Positions 7,536 to 12,641 of a stretch of DNA of 12,641 nucleotides are shown here, piece by piece; position 1 is the first letter of the stretch; every line of letters starts with the position of its first letter. Both the position numbers and the translations under genes were made by a program. The stretch is taken from assembly GCA_007127655.1 (NCBI GenBank), contig SKYX01000288.1, positions 1 to 12,641 on the forward strand, in the 5' to 3' direction. The stretch is from Desulfonatronum sp. (lineage in GTDB: Bacteria > Desulfobacterota > Desulfovibrionia > Desulfovibrionales > Desulfonatronaceae). A model generated the notes under the pieces. It saw only the letters and a program-made list of their open reading frames with translations. It searched no databases and was not told the DNA's origin.

Positions 7536-7838
7536 TCAGCAATTGGGGGGGTTGAGGTTGGCGGCGGCCGGCGGGGATGGAGCAGCGGCGGACCTATATG
7601 CCGTGGACCTGGATGCAGTGGACCGGGGTTCAGGAACCGGGTCCAGGCCGCCTGCACAAAGGGGCTGGCAGCGCAGCAGGCGCCATGCGCTGAGCATGGT
7701 CCCCTTTACAAGGCCGTGCGTTTCCAGTGCATGCTTGGCGTATTCCGAACACGAAGGAATGAAGCGGCAGCTGGGAGGGAGAAGAGGGGAAACGACAAGT
7801 TGGTACCCTCGGATCAGCAGGATCAGCAAGTAACGCAT
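7536..7838 (-). CDS. yidD: YidD, membrane protein insertion efficiency factor
   Basis: This 100-residue protein has the compact YidD (DUF37) pattern. An amphipathic N terminus ([20 protein letters not shown]) leads to the signature [12 protein letters not shown] (23-34), then [19 protein letters not shown] and a final Cys-Gly-Gly-x-DPVP segment. YidD lies at the inner face of the cytoplasmic membrane and aids YidC-dependent insertion. I start at the ATG at 7838 because the conserved sequence begins there; the frame continues upstream by 50 codons through the rnpA 3' end, but that part is unlike YidD. The start lies 16 bp after the rnpA stop with no obvious Shine-Dalgarno sequence. The last 30 residues or so are a Pro/Ala/Ser-rich tail beyond the usual length of about 70-85 residues. 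Confidence 0.93.
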   Translation of the reverse strand: MRYLLILLIRGYQLVVSPLLPPSCRFIPSCSEYAKHALETHGLVKGTMLSAWRLLRCQPLCAGGLDPVPEPRSTASRSTAYRSAAAPSPPAAANLNPPNC

Positions 7839-7854
7839 GGCGATGAACGCGTGG

Positions 7855-8442
7855 TCAAGGTTGGGGCGTGACCCGGAGGGACCGTCCAGGGCGGGGCTCA
7901 TCTCGCGGAGGAGAGCCAGCGGTTGTCGCCCCGGATTCCCGACGAACCCGCTGCATGACGCCTCGGAAATCCTTCTGGATATCGGCAAGCTTGAGCTGGC
8001 TGATATCGATGCCTCGTTTCACGACCACGATGACATCAGCATTGTCCGGGAACAGGACACGTCCAAGACGGAAGGCTTCGCGAATCAAGCGCTTGATGCG
8101 GTTGCGCCGGACCGCCGTGCCGATCTTGCGGCCCGCGGCGATGCCCAGTCGCGGACCCCGAGCGGGGCAGGGGGCGGTATTTGGCAGAAAAAAAAGGAGG
8201 AAATACCGGGAGTGATATTTCCTGCCTTTGGTGTAACATTGCGTGAATTCCGCGCGTACCCTGATCTTGTCCGCGGGCCTGAGCGTTAAACGCCCAAGCG
8301 TTGGCGGCCTTTGGCTCGACGGCGGCGGATAATGGCTCGGCCGCTTTTCGTCTTCATGCGCGTCAGAAATCCGTGGGTGCGCTTGCGCCGGGTGTTGCTC
8401 GGCTGATATGTCCGTTTCATGGTACTCTCCTTCGTCCTGCAT
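7855..8442 (-). CDS. rnpA: RnpA, RNase P protein subunit, with rpmH nested out of frame in its 5' end
   Basis: RnpA binds the RNase P RNA and helps it mature tRNA 5' ends. The conserved domain runs from about 8298 to 7930: [41 protein letters not shown] and the RNA-binding [14 protein letters not shown] signature. The start is the puzzle. I read every codon of this frame upstream of and into the domain, and between the ATG at 8442 and residues deep in the domain there is no ATG, GTG or TTG. From 8442 the protein is 195 residues, with about 48 extra N-terminal residues (Glu/His/Pro-rich) encoded antiphase over all of rpmH. The 8442 ATG lacks an upstream Shine-Dalgarno sequence. Alternatives are a rare start codon (ACG, ATA or ATT in frame behind the rpmH ribosome binding site) or a later non-canonical start. 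The C-terminal 20-25 residues are Pro/Arg-rich. A T8 run at 8195-8188 lies within the domain, but the protein is intact on both sides. Confidence 0.9.
   Translation of the reverse strand: MQDEGEYHETDISAEQHPAQAHPRISDAHEDEKRPSHYPPPSSQRPPTLGRLTLRPADKIRVRAEFTQCYTKGRKYHSRYFLLFFLPNTAPCPARGPRLGIAAGRKIGTAVRRNRIKRLIREAFRLGRVLFPDNADVIVVVKRGIDISQLKLADIQKDFRGVMQRVRRESGATTAGSPPRDEPRPGRSLRVTPQP
8286..8420 (-). CDS. rpmH: RpmH, 50S ribosomal protein L34
   Basis: A 44-residue, very basic protein begins [19 protein letters not shown] and continues with [20 protein letters not shown] to a terminal LGV, a full-length textbook L34, a small protein of the large ribosomal subunit. It is preceded by a strong Shine-Dalgarno sequence AAGGAG (8432-8427) six bases before the ATG. 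It is the first conserved gene of the rpmH-rnpA-yidD-yidC-jag-mnmE block. The whole gene lies inside the extended rnpA frame in another phase (rnpA codons begin one base before each rpmH codon). A 5-bp hairpin, AACGC-N4-GCGTT at 8289-8302, covers its last codons and the point where the conserved RnpA domain begins. Confidence 0.97.
   Translation of the reverse strand: MKRTYQPSNTRRKRTHGFLTRMKTKSGRAIIRRRRAKGRQRLGV
8425..8432 (-). promoter_or_regulatory. rpmH: Ribosome binding site of rpmH, possibly shared with rnpA
   Basis: AAGGAGAG on the minus strand sits six bases (counted from AAGGAG) before the rpmH ATG at 8420. It lies downstream of the rnpA candidate ATG at 8442, so it cannot serve that codon in the usual way. 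It could serve a non-ATG start in the rnpA frame such as the ACG at 8415. Confidence 0.8.
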
Positions 8443-8516
8443 GGGATGCAAATAAGTAGCTATGGGCTGCGTCGTGATCAAAACGAGAAAATTCGTGCCG
8501 TCCTTGAATCAGGCCT

Positions 8517-8560
8517 GGTATCTCGCCGGTATCTCGCCAATATTTCGCCAGTATTTCGGA
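8517..8560. repeat. Four tandem 11-bp repeats upstream of rpmH
   Basis: Four consecutive 11-bp units: GGTATCTCGCC twice, identical, then AATATTTCGCC, then AGTATTTCGGA. The period is exactly 11 bases with TAT-TCG constant in all four. They lie 97-140 bp upstream of the rpmH start, in the gap between rpmH and the radical SAM gene. The near-helical period would place the copies on almost one face of the DNA, as in repeated protein-binding sites; simple tandem duplication without function is equally possible. Confidence 0.85.
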
Positions 8561-8567
8561 GGTTGCG

Positions 8568-8585
8568 CCGAACCGATACGTTCGG
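8568..8585. repeat. Inverted repeat CCGAAC-N6-GTTCGG
   Basis: Perfect 6-bp arms around a 6-base centre (CGATAC), just beyond the 11-bp repeat array. It may be part of a regulatory or structured region upstream of rpmH; no known family of operators was recognised. Confidence 0.5.
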
Positions 8586-8637
8586 ATACCGAGGGATCTC
8601 ACGCTTTCGTTCGGTTTTCCGACGCACGTCGTTAACT

Positions 8638-8649
8638 GTCGAATTCGAC
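8638..8649. repeat. Perfect 12-bp palindrome GTCGAATTCGAC
   Basis: A fully self-complementary 12-mer, preceded by another GTCG and by the palindrome GTTAAC (8631-8636). It lies between the radical SAM stop and the rpmH upstream repeats. It could be an operator; chance is not excluded. Confidence 0.5.
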
Positions 8650-8709
8650 TCCTTACAAAGAGGCGTCCATGGAGTCAAGGTGTTGGTCGACAAGCAGGAC
8701 AATCCGGGA

Positions 8710-9783
8710 TCATTTCTGGAGGGAGTCCGCGAGGGACGTCACCAGAAAATATGGACGCTCCCAACACCGGACGTTGGACGGGGCTAAACCCAGACGTCGC
8801 CATACGCCGACGTGTTCGCGTTTGTGCCCCCAGAACTCGGCTGCGAAGCGTTTCGGAACGAATATTAGGCGAGGGGCTTCGGGTAGTGCAGACATGGATA
8901 GGGTGAGCCAGGCTCGCAGGGCGTGGGATTTGGCCATGTACCCCAGGGCCGGGTGCCAGGGGCCGGCCTGGATTGCTGGAGTCAGTGTCCCTTCCGGGGC
9001 AAGCCCGATTCGGATCACTGGAATGCCCTGGCGCCACAAGGAATTCAGGGCCTGGCTCACGGCCCAGATCGTCCGGGACAGGGACCAGGGGCGATAGGAA
9101 CCCGCGCGGTGGGCTTGGCTGAGCGGGGTATCTCGCAGCACGAGACAGGGATAAATGCGGACGGCTTCGGGGGTCAGAGCGAGGGTTTGGTCGACGTCCC
9201 GGAACCAACCGGAAATGGTCGAGCCAGGCAGGCCGGGCATCAGTTGGACGCCCAGTTCCAGGCCGGACTTGCGAACCGTAAGGCAGGCTTGCACGGCGGT
9301 TTCGGCTTCGTAACCTCGTCGGGATTGGCGCAGAATCTCCGGCTCGAAGCTTTGCACTCCCAGTTCCACCATGTTCAGGCCGTTCTCGCGCAGCCAGGAA
9401 AGGTGGTTCGCCTTGATGCTGTCCGGGCGGGTGGAGCAACGGACATGGGTGATGGTCCCTGCTACTCGGTGCGGTTGTACGGTCTTCAAAAACCGTTCCT
9501 GCCACTCCACGGGCAGGGCCGTGAACGTCCCGCCGTAAAAGGCGATCCCGAGACCTTTCGAGCCGTTTGTCGTCTGTAGTCCCAGGTTTTGGACCATTTT
9601 GGCATGAATTGCTTCCAGCGCCGGTCCTTCTGCCGCTGTATGCACGCCGTTGGCCATGCCGGTCTGCAGGTGCTGGGCGCAGTAGAGGCAACGGTGCGGG
9701 CAGCCGTGGTAGGGCAGGAAAATCGGGATGATCCGAAGACGCTTTCGGACGGGTTCCGGGTGAAGAAGGCGGAGCTGGTTCAT
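8710..9783 (-). CDS. Elp3-like radical SAM protein
   Basis: This 357-residue protein carries the radical SAM signature CPHRCLYC (Cys28, Cys32, Cys35) that binds a [4Fe-4S] cluster and S-adenosylmethionine. The glycine-rich AFYGGTFTALP (81-91), RCSTRPD (115-121), ENGLNMVELGVQSFEPEIL (133-151) and QLMPGLPG (180-187) follow. The opening IIPIFLPYHGCPHRCLYCAQ and the overall pattern fit the COG1243 branch: Elp3-related proteins without the C-terminal acetyltransferase, widespread in bacteria and of unsettled substrate. A HemN/HemW-type role is less likely, since the signature here is CxxxCxxC in an HGCP context and no HemW C-terminal domain is seen. The start is the ATG at 9783, where conserved sequence begins; no strong Shine-Dalgarno sequence is visible. 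The frame remains open far upstream but only as an antisense shadow of the HIT gene. It is divergent from that gene, 201 bp away, and stops 289 bp before the rpmH start. Confidence 0.88.
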   Translation of the reverse strand: MNQLRLLHPEPVRKRLRIIPIFLPYHGCPHRCLYCAQHLQTGMANGVHTAAEGPALEAIHAKMVQNLGLQTTNGSKGLGIAFYGGTFTALPVEWQERFLKTVQPHRVAGTITHVRCSTRPDSIKANHLSWLRENGLNMVELGVQSFEPEILRQSRRGYEAETAVQACLTVRKSGLELGVQLMPGLPGSTISGWFRDVDQTLALTPEAVRIYPCLVLRDTPLSQAHRAGSYRPWSLSRTIWAVSQALNSLWRQGIPVIRIGLAPEGTLTPAIQAGPWHPALGYMAKSHALRAWLTLSMSALPEAPRLIFVPKRFAAEFWGHKREHVGVWRRLGLAPSNVRCWERPYFLVTSLADSLQK

Positions 9784-9984
9784 TGTTTTGTCGGGAATAG
9801 ACCGGAAAGGAGTTGAAAAAGCAAACGGTCTCGGGTAGATCAGGACCAGCCTTCGGCCGCGTCCGGAAACCATGGGAGTTCGTTGCGGAGTTCGGGAGCC
9901 CCCGGCAGCCCTCCATCTCTGATCCCGGATGCTTTTGAAACTGCTTGCTGCGAAACCCGGAAACCCTGAACCTGAGGGCCAAAC

Positions 9985-10401
9985 ATGTCCACATGCATCT
10001 TTTGCGAGATTGTCCGGGGCGCGATTCCCTCCGCGACGATCCACGTCACGCCGAATACCATGGCATTTCTGGATATTTCCCCGGTTCATCCAGGCCATGC
10101 CCTGGTTATACCCAAGGCGCACCACGCCACCCTGTGGGATCTGCCTTCGGAATTGGGCAATGAGTTGCTGGAGGCGATGCAGACAGTTGCCGGAGCGATC
10201 CGCACGGCTATGAACGCCGACGGTTTGAACGTGATGATGAACAACTACCGGGCCGCCGGACAACTGGTGGATCATGCCCACTTCCATTTGATCCCCCGGT
10301 ATGAGGGCGACGGTTTGCAGCTTTGGCCGCAAGCGGCGTACCCTAGTCCGGAAGCGATGCAGTCCGCCGCCGAGTCCATTCGGACCGCGTTGAACAGCTA
10401 G
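9985..10401 (+). CDS. HIT-family nucleotide hydrolase/transferase
   Basis: The 138-residue protein opens with CIFCEIVRGAIPS, the typical start of bacterial HIT proteins, where CxxC (Cys4, Cys7) takes part in a zinc site. The HIT core includes ISPVHPGHALVIPKAHH (31-47) and the triad HAHFHLIPR (97-105), the HxHxHxx motif carrying the nucleophilic His. Family members hydrolyse purine nucleoside phosphoramidates or dinucleoside polyphosphates in the cytoplasm; the exact substrate here cannot be told. Length and order are normal for the family. GAGGG lies six bases before the ATG. It is a lone gene, divergent from the radical SAM gene and followed by 407 bp without coding sequence. Confidence 0.93.
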   Translation: MSTCIFCEIVRGAIPSATIHVTPNTMAFLDISPVHPGHALVIPKAHHATLWDLPSELGNELLEAMQTVAGAIRTAMNADGLNVMMNNYRAAGQLVDHAHFHLIPRYEGDGLQLWPQAAYPSPEAMQSAAESIRTALNS

Positions 10402-10462
10402 CGCTGATCTTGCGCGCTGATTGGCCAGATACGCGGGCCAGGTCCGAATTTTTGATTGACTG

Positions 10463-10484
10463 TGTGGAAAAGTCCTTATCCACA
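10463..10484. promoter_or_regulatory. Pair of inverted DnaA-box-like sequences
   Basis: TGTGGAAAA (10463-10471, reverse complement TTTTCCACA) and TTATCCACA (10476-10484) face each other across four bases. The second is a perfect match to the E. coli DnaA box and the first differs at one base. Flanking them are 7-bp arms GACTGTG and CACAGTC (10458-10464, 10481-10487). The right box spans the left border of the MITE-like element, so it may be an accident of insertion. Two boxes alone do not make an origin. Confidence 0.4.
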
Positions 10485-10557
10485 GTCCGTTCAAAAACTC
10501 CAAGTGCAAGGAGCATAAAAAGTTCGTAACTATTCAGCTCATCCGAGGAAATACGGC

Positions 10558-10584
10558 CTGGATACCCGCCTTCGCGGGTATGAC
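10558..10584. repeat. Palindromic REP/dRS3-like repeat, copy 1
   Basis: The core ATACCCGCCTTCGCGGGTAT (10562-10581) is a near-perfect palindrome that folds as a GC-rich hairpin. Its reverse complement agrees with copy 2 at 25 of 27 positions, and the two differences are paired in the stem. It lies in the left arm of the MITE-like element. Confidence 0.85.
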
Positions 10585-10610
10585 TGATTGGGAGACGGCA
10601 TGGAAAATAC

Positions 10611-10637
10611 GTCATTCCCGCGAAGGCGGGAATCCAG
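10611..10637. repeat. Palindromic REP/dRS3-like repeat, copy 2 (inverted)
   Basis: The core ATTCCCGCGAAGGCGGGAAT (10614-10633) fits the pattern ATTCCC-N8-GGGAAT known as dRS3 in Neisseria and seen in many proteobacterial genomes. It faces copy 1 across 26 bases. Confidence 0.85.
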
Positions 10638-10808
10638 CGTCGGAAATGAGCTCAACTCAGGATTTGCTGAGTAGTTACAAAAGTTCAAGGTCAAAACGTA
10701 TCTCTATCATACGTGAGAGTTTGAAGTTTTTGCAGCGACGCAGCAATTGGGAGTTTTTCAACGGACTGTTAATCCTGCAACCAAGATGAGAACCACCGGA
10801 GAGCAATC

Positions 10809-11099
10809 ATGAGCAGAACACTGACCAAAGCGGAAATCGTGGACACCATTTACGACAAGGTGGATCGAAGCCGGGGTGAGGTGAAAAAAATGGTGGAGTC
10901 CCTGCTGTCGATCATGAAGACCGCCGTGAAGCGGGATCATGCTTTGCTGATCAGCGGTTTCGGCAAGTTCGAGGCCTACCCGAAAAAAGCCCGCAAGGGA
11001 CGCAACCCGCAGACCAGCGAGACCATCACCCTGGACCCACGCAAGGTGATTGTTTTTCGGCTTTCCAAAAAGTTTCGCGCCGAGATCAATCCGCAATAA
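10809..11099 (+). CDS. ihfA: IHF/HU-family DNA-bending protein, closest to IHF alpha
   Basis: The 96-residue protein has the HU/IHF fold pattern: N-terminal helices (LTKAEIVDTIYDKVDRSRGEVKKMVESLL, about 5-33), the GFGKFEAY turn (50-57), then the DNA-binding arm ARKGRNPQTSETITL, with Pro67 as the residue that wedges between base pairs, and the closing VIVFRLSKKFR. LTKAEI and KKMVE resemble E. coli IHF alpha more than HU, but deltaproteobacterial members are hard to split, so the symbol is tentative. It would bend DNA and act in nucleoid structure, transcription and recombination. GGAGAG lies five bases before the ATG. Its upstream region is mostly the MITE-like element. Its last 14 bases overlap, tail to tail, the end of rlpA on the other strand. 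Confidence 0.9.
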   Translation: MSRTLTKAEIVDTIYDKVDRSRGEVKKMVESLLSIMKTAVKRDHALLISGFGKFEAYPKKARKGRNPQTSETITLDPRKVIVFRLSKKFRAEINPQ

Positions 11100-11853
11100 C
11101 GAACGCTCCCGGTGTCTGGCGGGCGATTTGGCTCCTGGCGGCTTCGGCCTTGTCCAGGTTGCCGAATTCGCCCACCTGAACCCGCCAAAAGGTCTGGCCG
11201 TCGATATTGGCCTGGACCACTCTGCTACCCGAGTATCCCCTGCCGCGCATTTCCTGCATCAGGCGGGCGGCGTTTTCACGCTGGTTGAACGACCCGACCT
11301 GCACGAAGAACCTGCCGGGAATTCCGCCCGGCCACCTGCCCAAAGCCTCCACCCGCACTCTGGCCAATCCTGGCCGGACCACGTCCAGTTCCTGAGCCGC
11401 CTTGTAAGAGAGGTCCACGATTCTGTTCCCGACAAAGGGGCCGCGATCGTTGACCCGCAAGACCACGGACTTCCCGTTTTCCAGATTGGTGACCCGAATC
11501 TTGGTTTGCATGGGCAAAATTCGGTGCGCTGCTGTGAGGTCGTACATGTTGTAGACCTCGCCGCTGGCGGTGCGCTTGGCGTGAAACTGTGGCCCGTACC
11601 AGGAGGCCACGCCCTCTTCCGAGAACCCGTCCGCCGAGGTCAGGGGGTGATAGGTCTGGCCGAGTACGGTGTAGGGTCTGGCCGTGGGCGGAGCTGGGGC
11701 CTGAGGCGGGGTTGGACGGCTGACCGCGGGCGTCGAAGGCCTCTGAGGGGGCGGAGAGGGTTTGGACGCACAACCGACCAGCAGAAGCACTCCCAGGAGC
11801 ACCCAGCAGGCCAAGTGGGCCGCTCTCCTCCAGGGATCGTCAATGCAATTCAT
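11086..11853 (-). CDS. rlpA: RlpA-family septal lytic transglycosylase lipoprotein (DPBB + SPOR)
   Basis: The 255-residue protein starts with a lipoprotein signal peptide (LLGVLLLVGC, lipid-anchored Cys28), then a Pro-rich linker (32-58). A double-psi beta-barrel domain (about 79-170) contains GVASWYGPQFHAKRTASGE and RVNDRGPF. Glu99 and Asp136 fall where Pseudomonas aeruginosa RlpA has its catalytic Glu and Asp. A C-terminal SPOR domain (about 180-255, RFFVQVGSF and FWRVQVGEF repeats) binds peptidoglycan lacking stem peptides at the division site. RlpA cleaves such denuded glycan strands during daughter-cell separation; it should be lipid-anchored facing the periplasm. I start at the ATG at 11853 because it gives a proper signal peptide; the frame extends 25 codons further (to 11928) but would bury it, and no strong Shine-Dalgarno sequence supports either. 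It lies 61 bp after the sensor gene and overlaps the IHF-like gene by 14 bases. Confidence 0.93.
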   Translation of the reverse strand: MNCIDDPWRRAAHLACWVLLGVLLLVGCASKPSPPPQRPSTPAVSRPTPPQAPAPPTARPYTVLGQTYHPLTSADGFSEEGVASWYGPQFHAKRTASGEVYNMYDLTAAHRILPMQTKIRVTNLENGKSVVLRVNDRGPFVGNRIVDLSYKAAQELDVVRPGLARVRVEALGRWPGGIPGRFFVQVGSFNQRENAARLMQEMRGRGYSGSRVVQANIDGQTFWRVQVGEFGNLDKAEAARSQIARQTPGAFVIAD

Positions 11854-11914
11854 GACGGTGGCCCCGACACCGTCATCTGGCCCGGAAGGGCCGGAGGACG
11901 GGCAGGGACATGTA

Positions 11915-12641
11915 TCAGGCCGGTGCATCCCCTTCTTCCTCTTCTAATTCGGATCGACGTTTGAGCAGTTCCTCGAAGCGGATGTCCGCGCCGAGGATGG
12001 CCTGGATGTCGTCGTTGGCGTCAAAGACCGGCATGGAGACGGTCAGGCAGAGTTTGCCGGTAATGAACGATCGGTAAAAGTCCGTGATGTTTAGCTTTCC
12101 CGTCTGCATTGGGGCGGTGAACCATTCGCGGTCCGAAAGATCCTTGCCTGGGTCGTAGGCCTTGTATTTGGACTTGTCCTCGGGATGGGAAATGCTGCCG
12201 GTGACCAGGCGGCCCTTGGTGTCCACCATGTAAAGGTACTGGATGAAGGAGTATTTTTCCAGGACAGTGTCGATGGCGGCCAGGACGCGCTTGGGCTCCA
12301 GGGATTTGATTTCCATATTCTCCGACAGCTTGCGCATGATCCTGGAGGACAAGGTGTGGGCCGTCTTCTTGAGCTGGTCGAACTCGGAGGAAAAGAGCTG
12401 CGGCAGGTGGCGTTTGACCAGGTTCCACATTTCCTGATTGGAAAAGGAGGTGGTCCGGCCCTCCTCGTAGGCCTTGATGATCCGGTTGTGGATCTTGCCC
12501 ACGGCTGGATGGCGTTTGTCCACCTGCTGGGTGCCGCGCAGCCCGAAGCGGTTGTTGATCCAGTAGGCCACCCCGGCTCGGCCGGACTTGTCCGTGATGA
12601 TAATGGAGACCGGCTTGCCCAGGATCTGACGGGTGTCAAAA
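11915..12641 (-). CDS. PDC/Cache-type sensor domain protein (5' part missing)
   Basis: The frame is open to the right edge, so 241 C-terminal residues are visible. It continues upstream of the GTG at 12571 without a stop (FDTRQILGKPVSIIITDKSG), so the true start lies outside. The C-terminal half looks like a PAS-like PDC/Cache ligand-binding domain: YLYMVDTKGRLVTGS, then KAYDPGKDLSDREWF, ITDFYRSFITGKLCLTVSMPVFD, and ILGADIRFEELL. The DLSDREWF and ITDFYRS segments are typical of Cache domains that bind small organic acids or amines. No membrane helix, HAMP, kinase, receptor or GGDEF domain follows; the protein ends in an acidic tail, ELEEEEGDAPA. In the visible part it is therefore a stand-alone sensor domain. 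A helical segment (about residues 80-130 of the visible part) comes before it. The ligand is unknown. It is probably cotranscribed with rlpA, 61 bp downstream. Confidence 0.78.
   Translation of the reverse strand, partial: FDTRQILGKPVSIIITDKSGRAGVAYWINNRFGLRGTQQVDKRHPAVGKIHNRIIKAYEEGRTTSFSNQEMWNLVKRHLPQLFSSEFDQLKKTAHTLSSRIMRKLSENMEIKSLEPKRVLAAIDTVLEKYSFIQYLYMVDTKGRLVTGSISHPEDKSKYKAYDPGKDLSDREWFTAPMQTGKLNITDFYRSFITGKLCLTVSMPVFDANDDIQAILGADIRFEELLKRRSELEEEEGDAPA

Larger units (their letters stand above)
10482..10769. mobile_element. MITE-like inverted-repeat element (about 288 bp, no transposase)
   Basis: The ends are terminal inverted repeats: 10482-10501 reads ACAGTCCGTTCAAAAACTCC and the reverse complement of 10750-10769 agrees at 19 of 20 bases. 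Flanking hexamers TTATCC (10476-10481) and TAATCC (10770-10775) agree at 5 of 6 and could be a decayed target duplication. The inverted symmetry continues inwards: GTAACTATTCAGC near 10526 matches, with one change, the reverse complement of a segment near 10663-10675. It ends in two palindromic repeats near the centre. The right arm is about 55 bp longer and holds a further hairpin, ACGTAT-N7-ATACGT (10696-10714). There is no open frame of note inside, so it would need a transposase in trans. The right-end sequence looks to me like a repeat common in deltaproteobacterial genomes, but I could not check this. Confidence 0.65.
10402..10808. other. 407-bp non-coding gap between the HIT and IHF-like genes
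   Basis: I see no gene here. The first 60 bases show a weak GC-rich inverted motif (GGCCAGATACGCGGGCC, near 10423-10440) but no clear terminator with a T run. The rest is taken up by a pair of DnaA-box-like sequences and a MITE-like inverted-repeat element, listed separately. The promoter of the IHF-like gene must lie within or just after that element, as only 39 bp separate its right end from the start codon. Confidence 0.7.

Noticed and set aside
8188..8195. T8 run in rnpA as evidence of a broken gene
   Set aside because: Conserved RnpA sequence is in one frame on both sides of the run, so the gene is intact.
8286..8320. A -1 frameshift from the end of rpmH into rnpA, giving an L34-RnpA fusion
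   Set aside because: The phase is right for a -1 shift, but I find no X-XXY-YYZ slippery heptamer near the rpmH end and only a 5-bp hairpin. A fused L34 would also be hard to place in the ribosome.
8517..8560. The 11-bp repeats as a CRISPR array
   Set aside because: The units are too short and have no spacers, and no cas genes are present.
8675..9994. A second long minus-strand frame overlapping the radical SAM gene
   Set aside because: Rich in Arg/Pro/Ser with no motif; the alternative frame carries the CxxxCxxC signature and the other radical SAM motifs.
9784..10509. A 242-codon N-terminal extension of the radical SAM frame
   Set aside because: The extension is antisense to the HIT gene and has no conserved sequence; the family's conserved start lies at the ATG at 9783.
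10402..10808. A full replication origin
   Set aside because: Only two DnaA-box-like sequences are seen and one spans the border of the MITE-like element; there is no AT-rich unwinding region and no dnaA or gidA next to it.
12091..12639. A second minus-strand frame reaching the right edge
   Set aside because: It is Arg/Ser/Pro-rich and in another phase from the sensor-domain protein, which has clear Cache-like motifs.

Overview
The window looks like chromosomal DNA from a sulfate-reducing deltaproteobacterium of the Desulfovibrionales type. The basis is a 16-haem HmcA cytochrome followed by its HmcB iron-sulfur partner, a hallmark of Desulfovibrio-like organisms, together with a conserved Gram-negative core gene block. 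The species cannot be fixed from this sequence alone.

Layout. (1) 1-2537, minus strand: the start of an hmc operon, hmcA followed by hmcB, with hmcB cut by the left edge. (2) 2538-3119: a 582-bp gap forming the hmc upstream region, with only weak regulatory candidates. (3) 3120-8442, minus strand: one tightly packed block, transcribed rpmH > rnpA > yidD > yidC > jag > mnmE > RseC-family gene. It makes ribosomal protein L34, the RNase P protein, the YidC/YidD membrane insertion machinery, the KhpB/Jag RNA-binding protein and the MnmE tRNA-modification GTPase. Many junctions overlap or are a few bases apart. (4) 8443-8709: upstream region of rpmH, with a four-copy 11-bp tandem repeat and two short palindromes. 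(5) 8710-9783, minus: an Elp3-like radical SAM protein, divergent from (6) 9985-10401, plus: a HIT-family hydrolase. (7) 10402-10808: non-coding, largely a MITE-like inverted-repeat element of about 288 bp carrying two inverted palindromic repeats, with two DnaA-box-like sequences at its left border. (8) 10809-11099, plus: an IHF/HU-family DNA-bending protein, convergent with and overlapping (9) an rlpA lipoprotein gene (11086-11853, minus). (10) 11915-right edge, minus: a PDC/Cache-type sensor protein, cut by the edge.

The most unusual signal is the rpmH/rnpA arrangement. The rnpA reading frame has no ATG, GTG or TTG codon between a start 22 nt upstream of rpmH and a point well inside the conserved RNase P protein domain. 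Read literally, rpmH is nested whole, out of frame, inside an N-terminally extended rnpA, as described in Thermus. Other points worth a look are the MITE-like element with covarying palindromes, the 11-bp repeats upstream of rpmH, and a G10 homopolymer inside an enlarged loop of the MnmE GTPase domain. I found no rRNA or tRNA gene, CRISPR array, transposase or phage gene.
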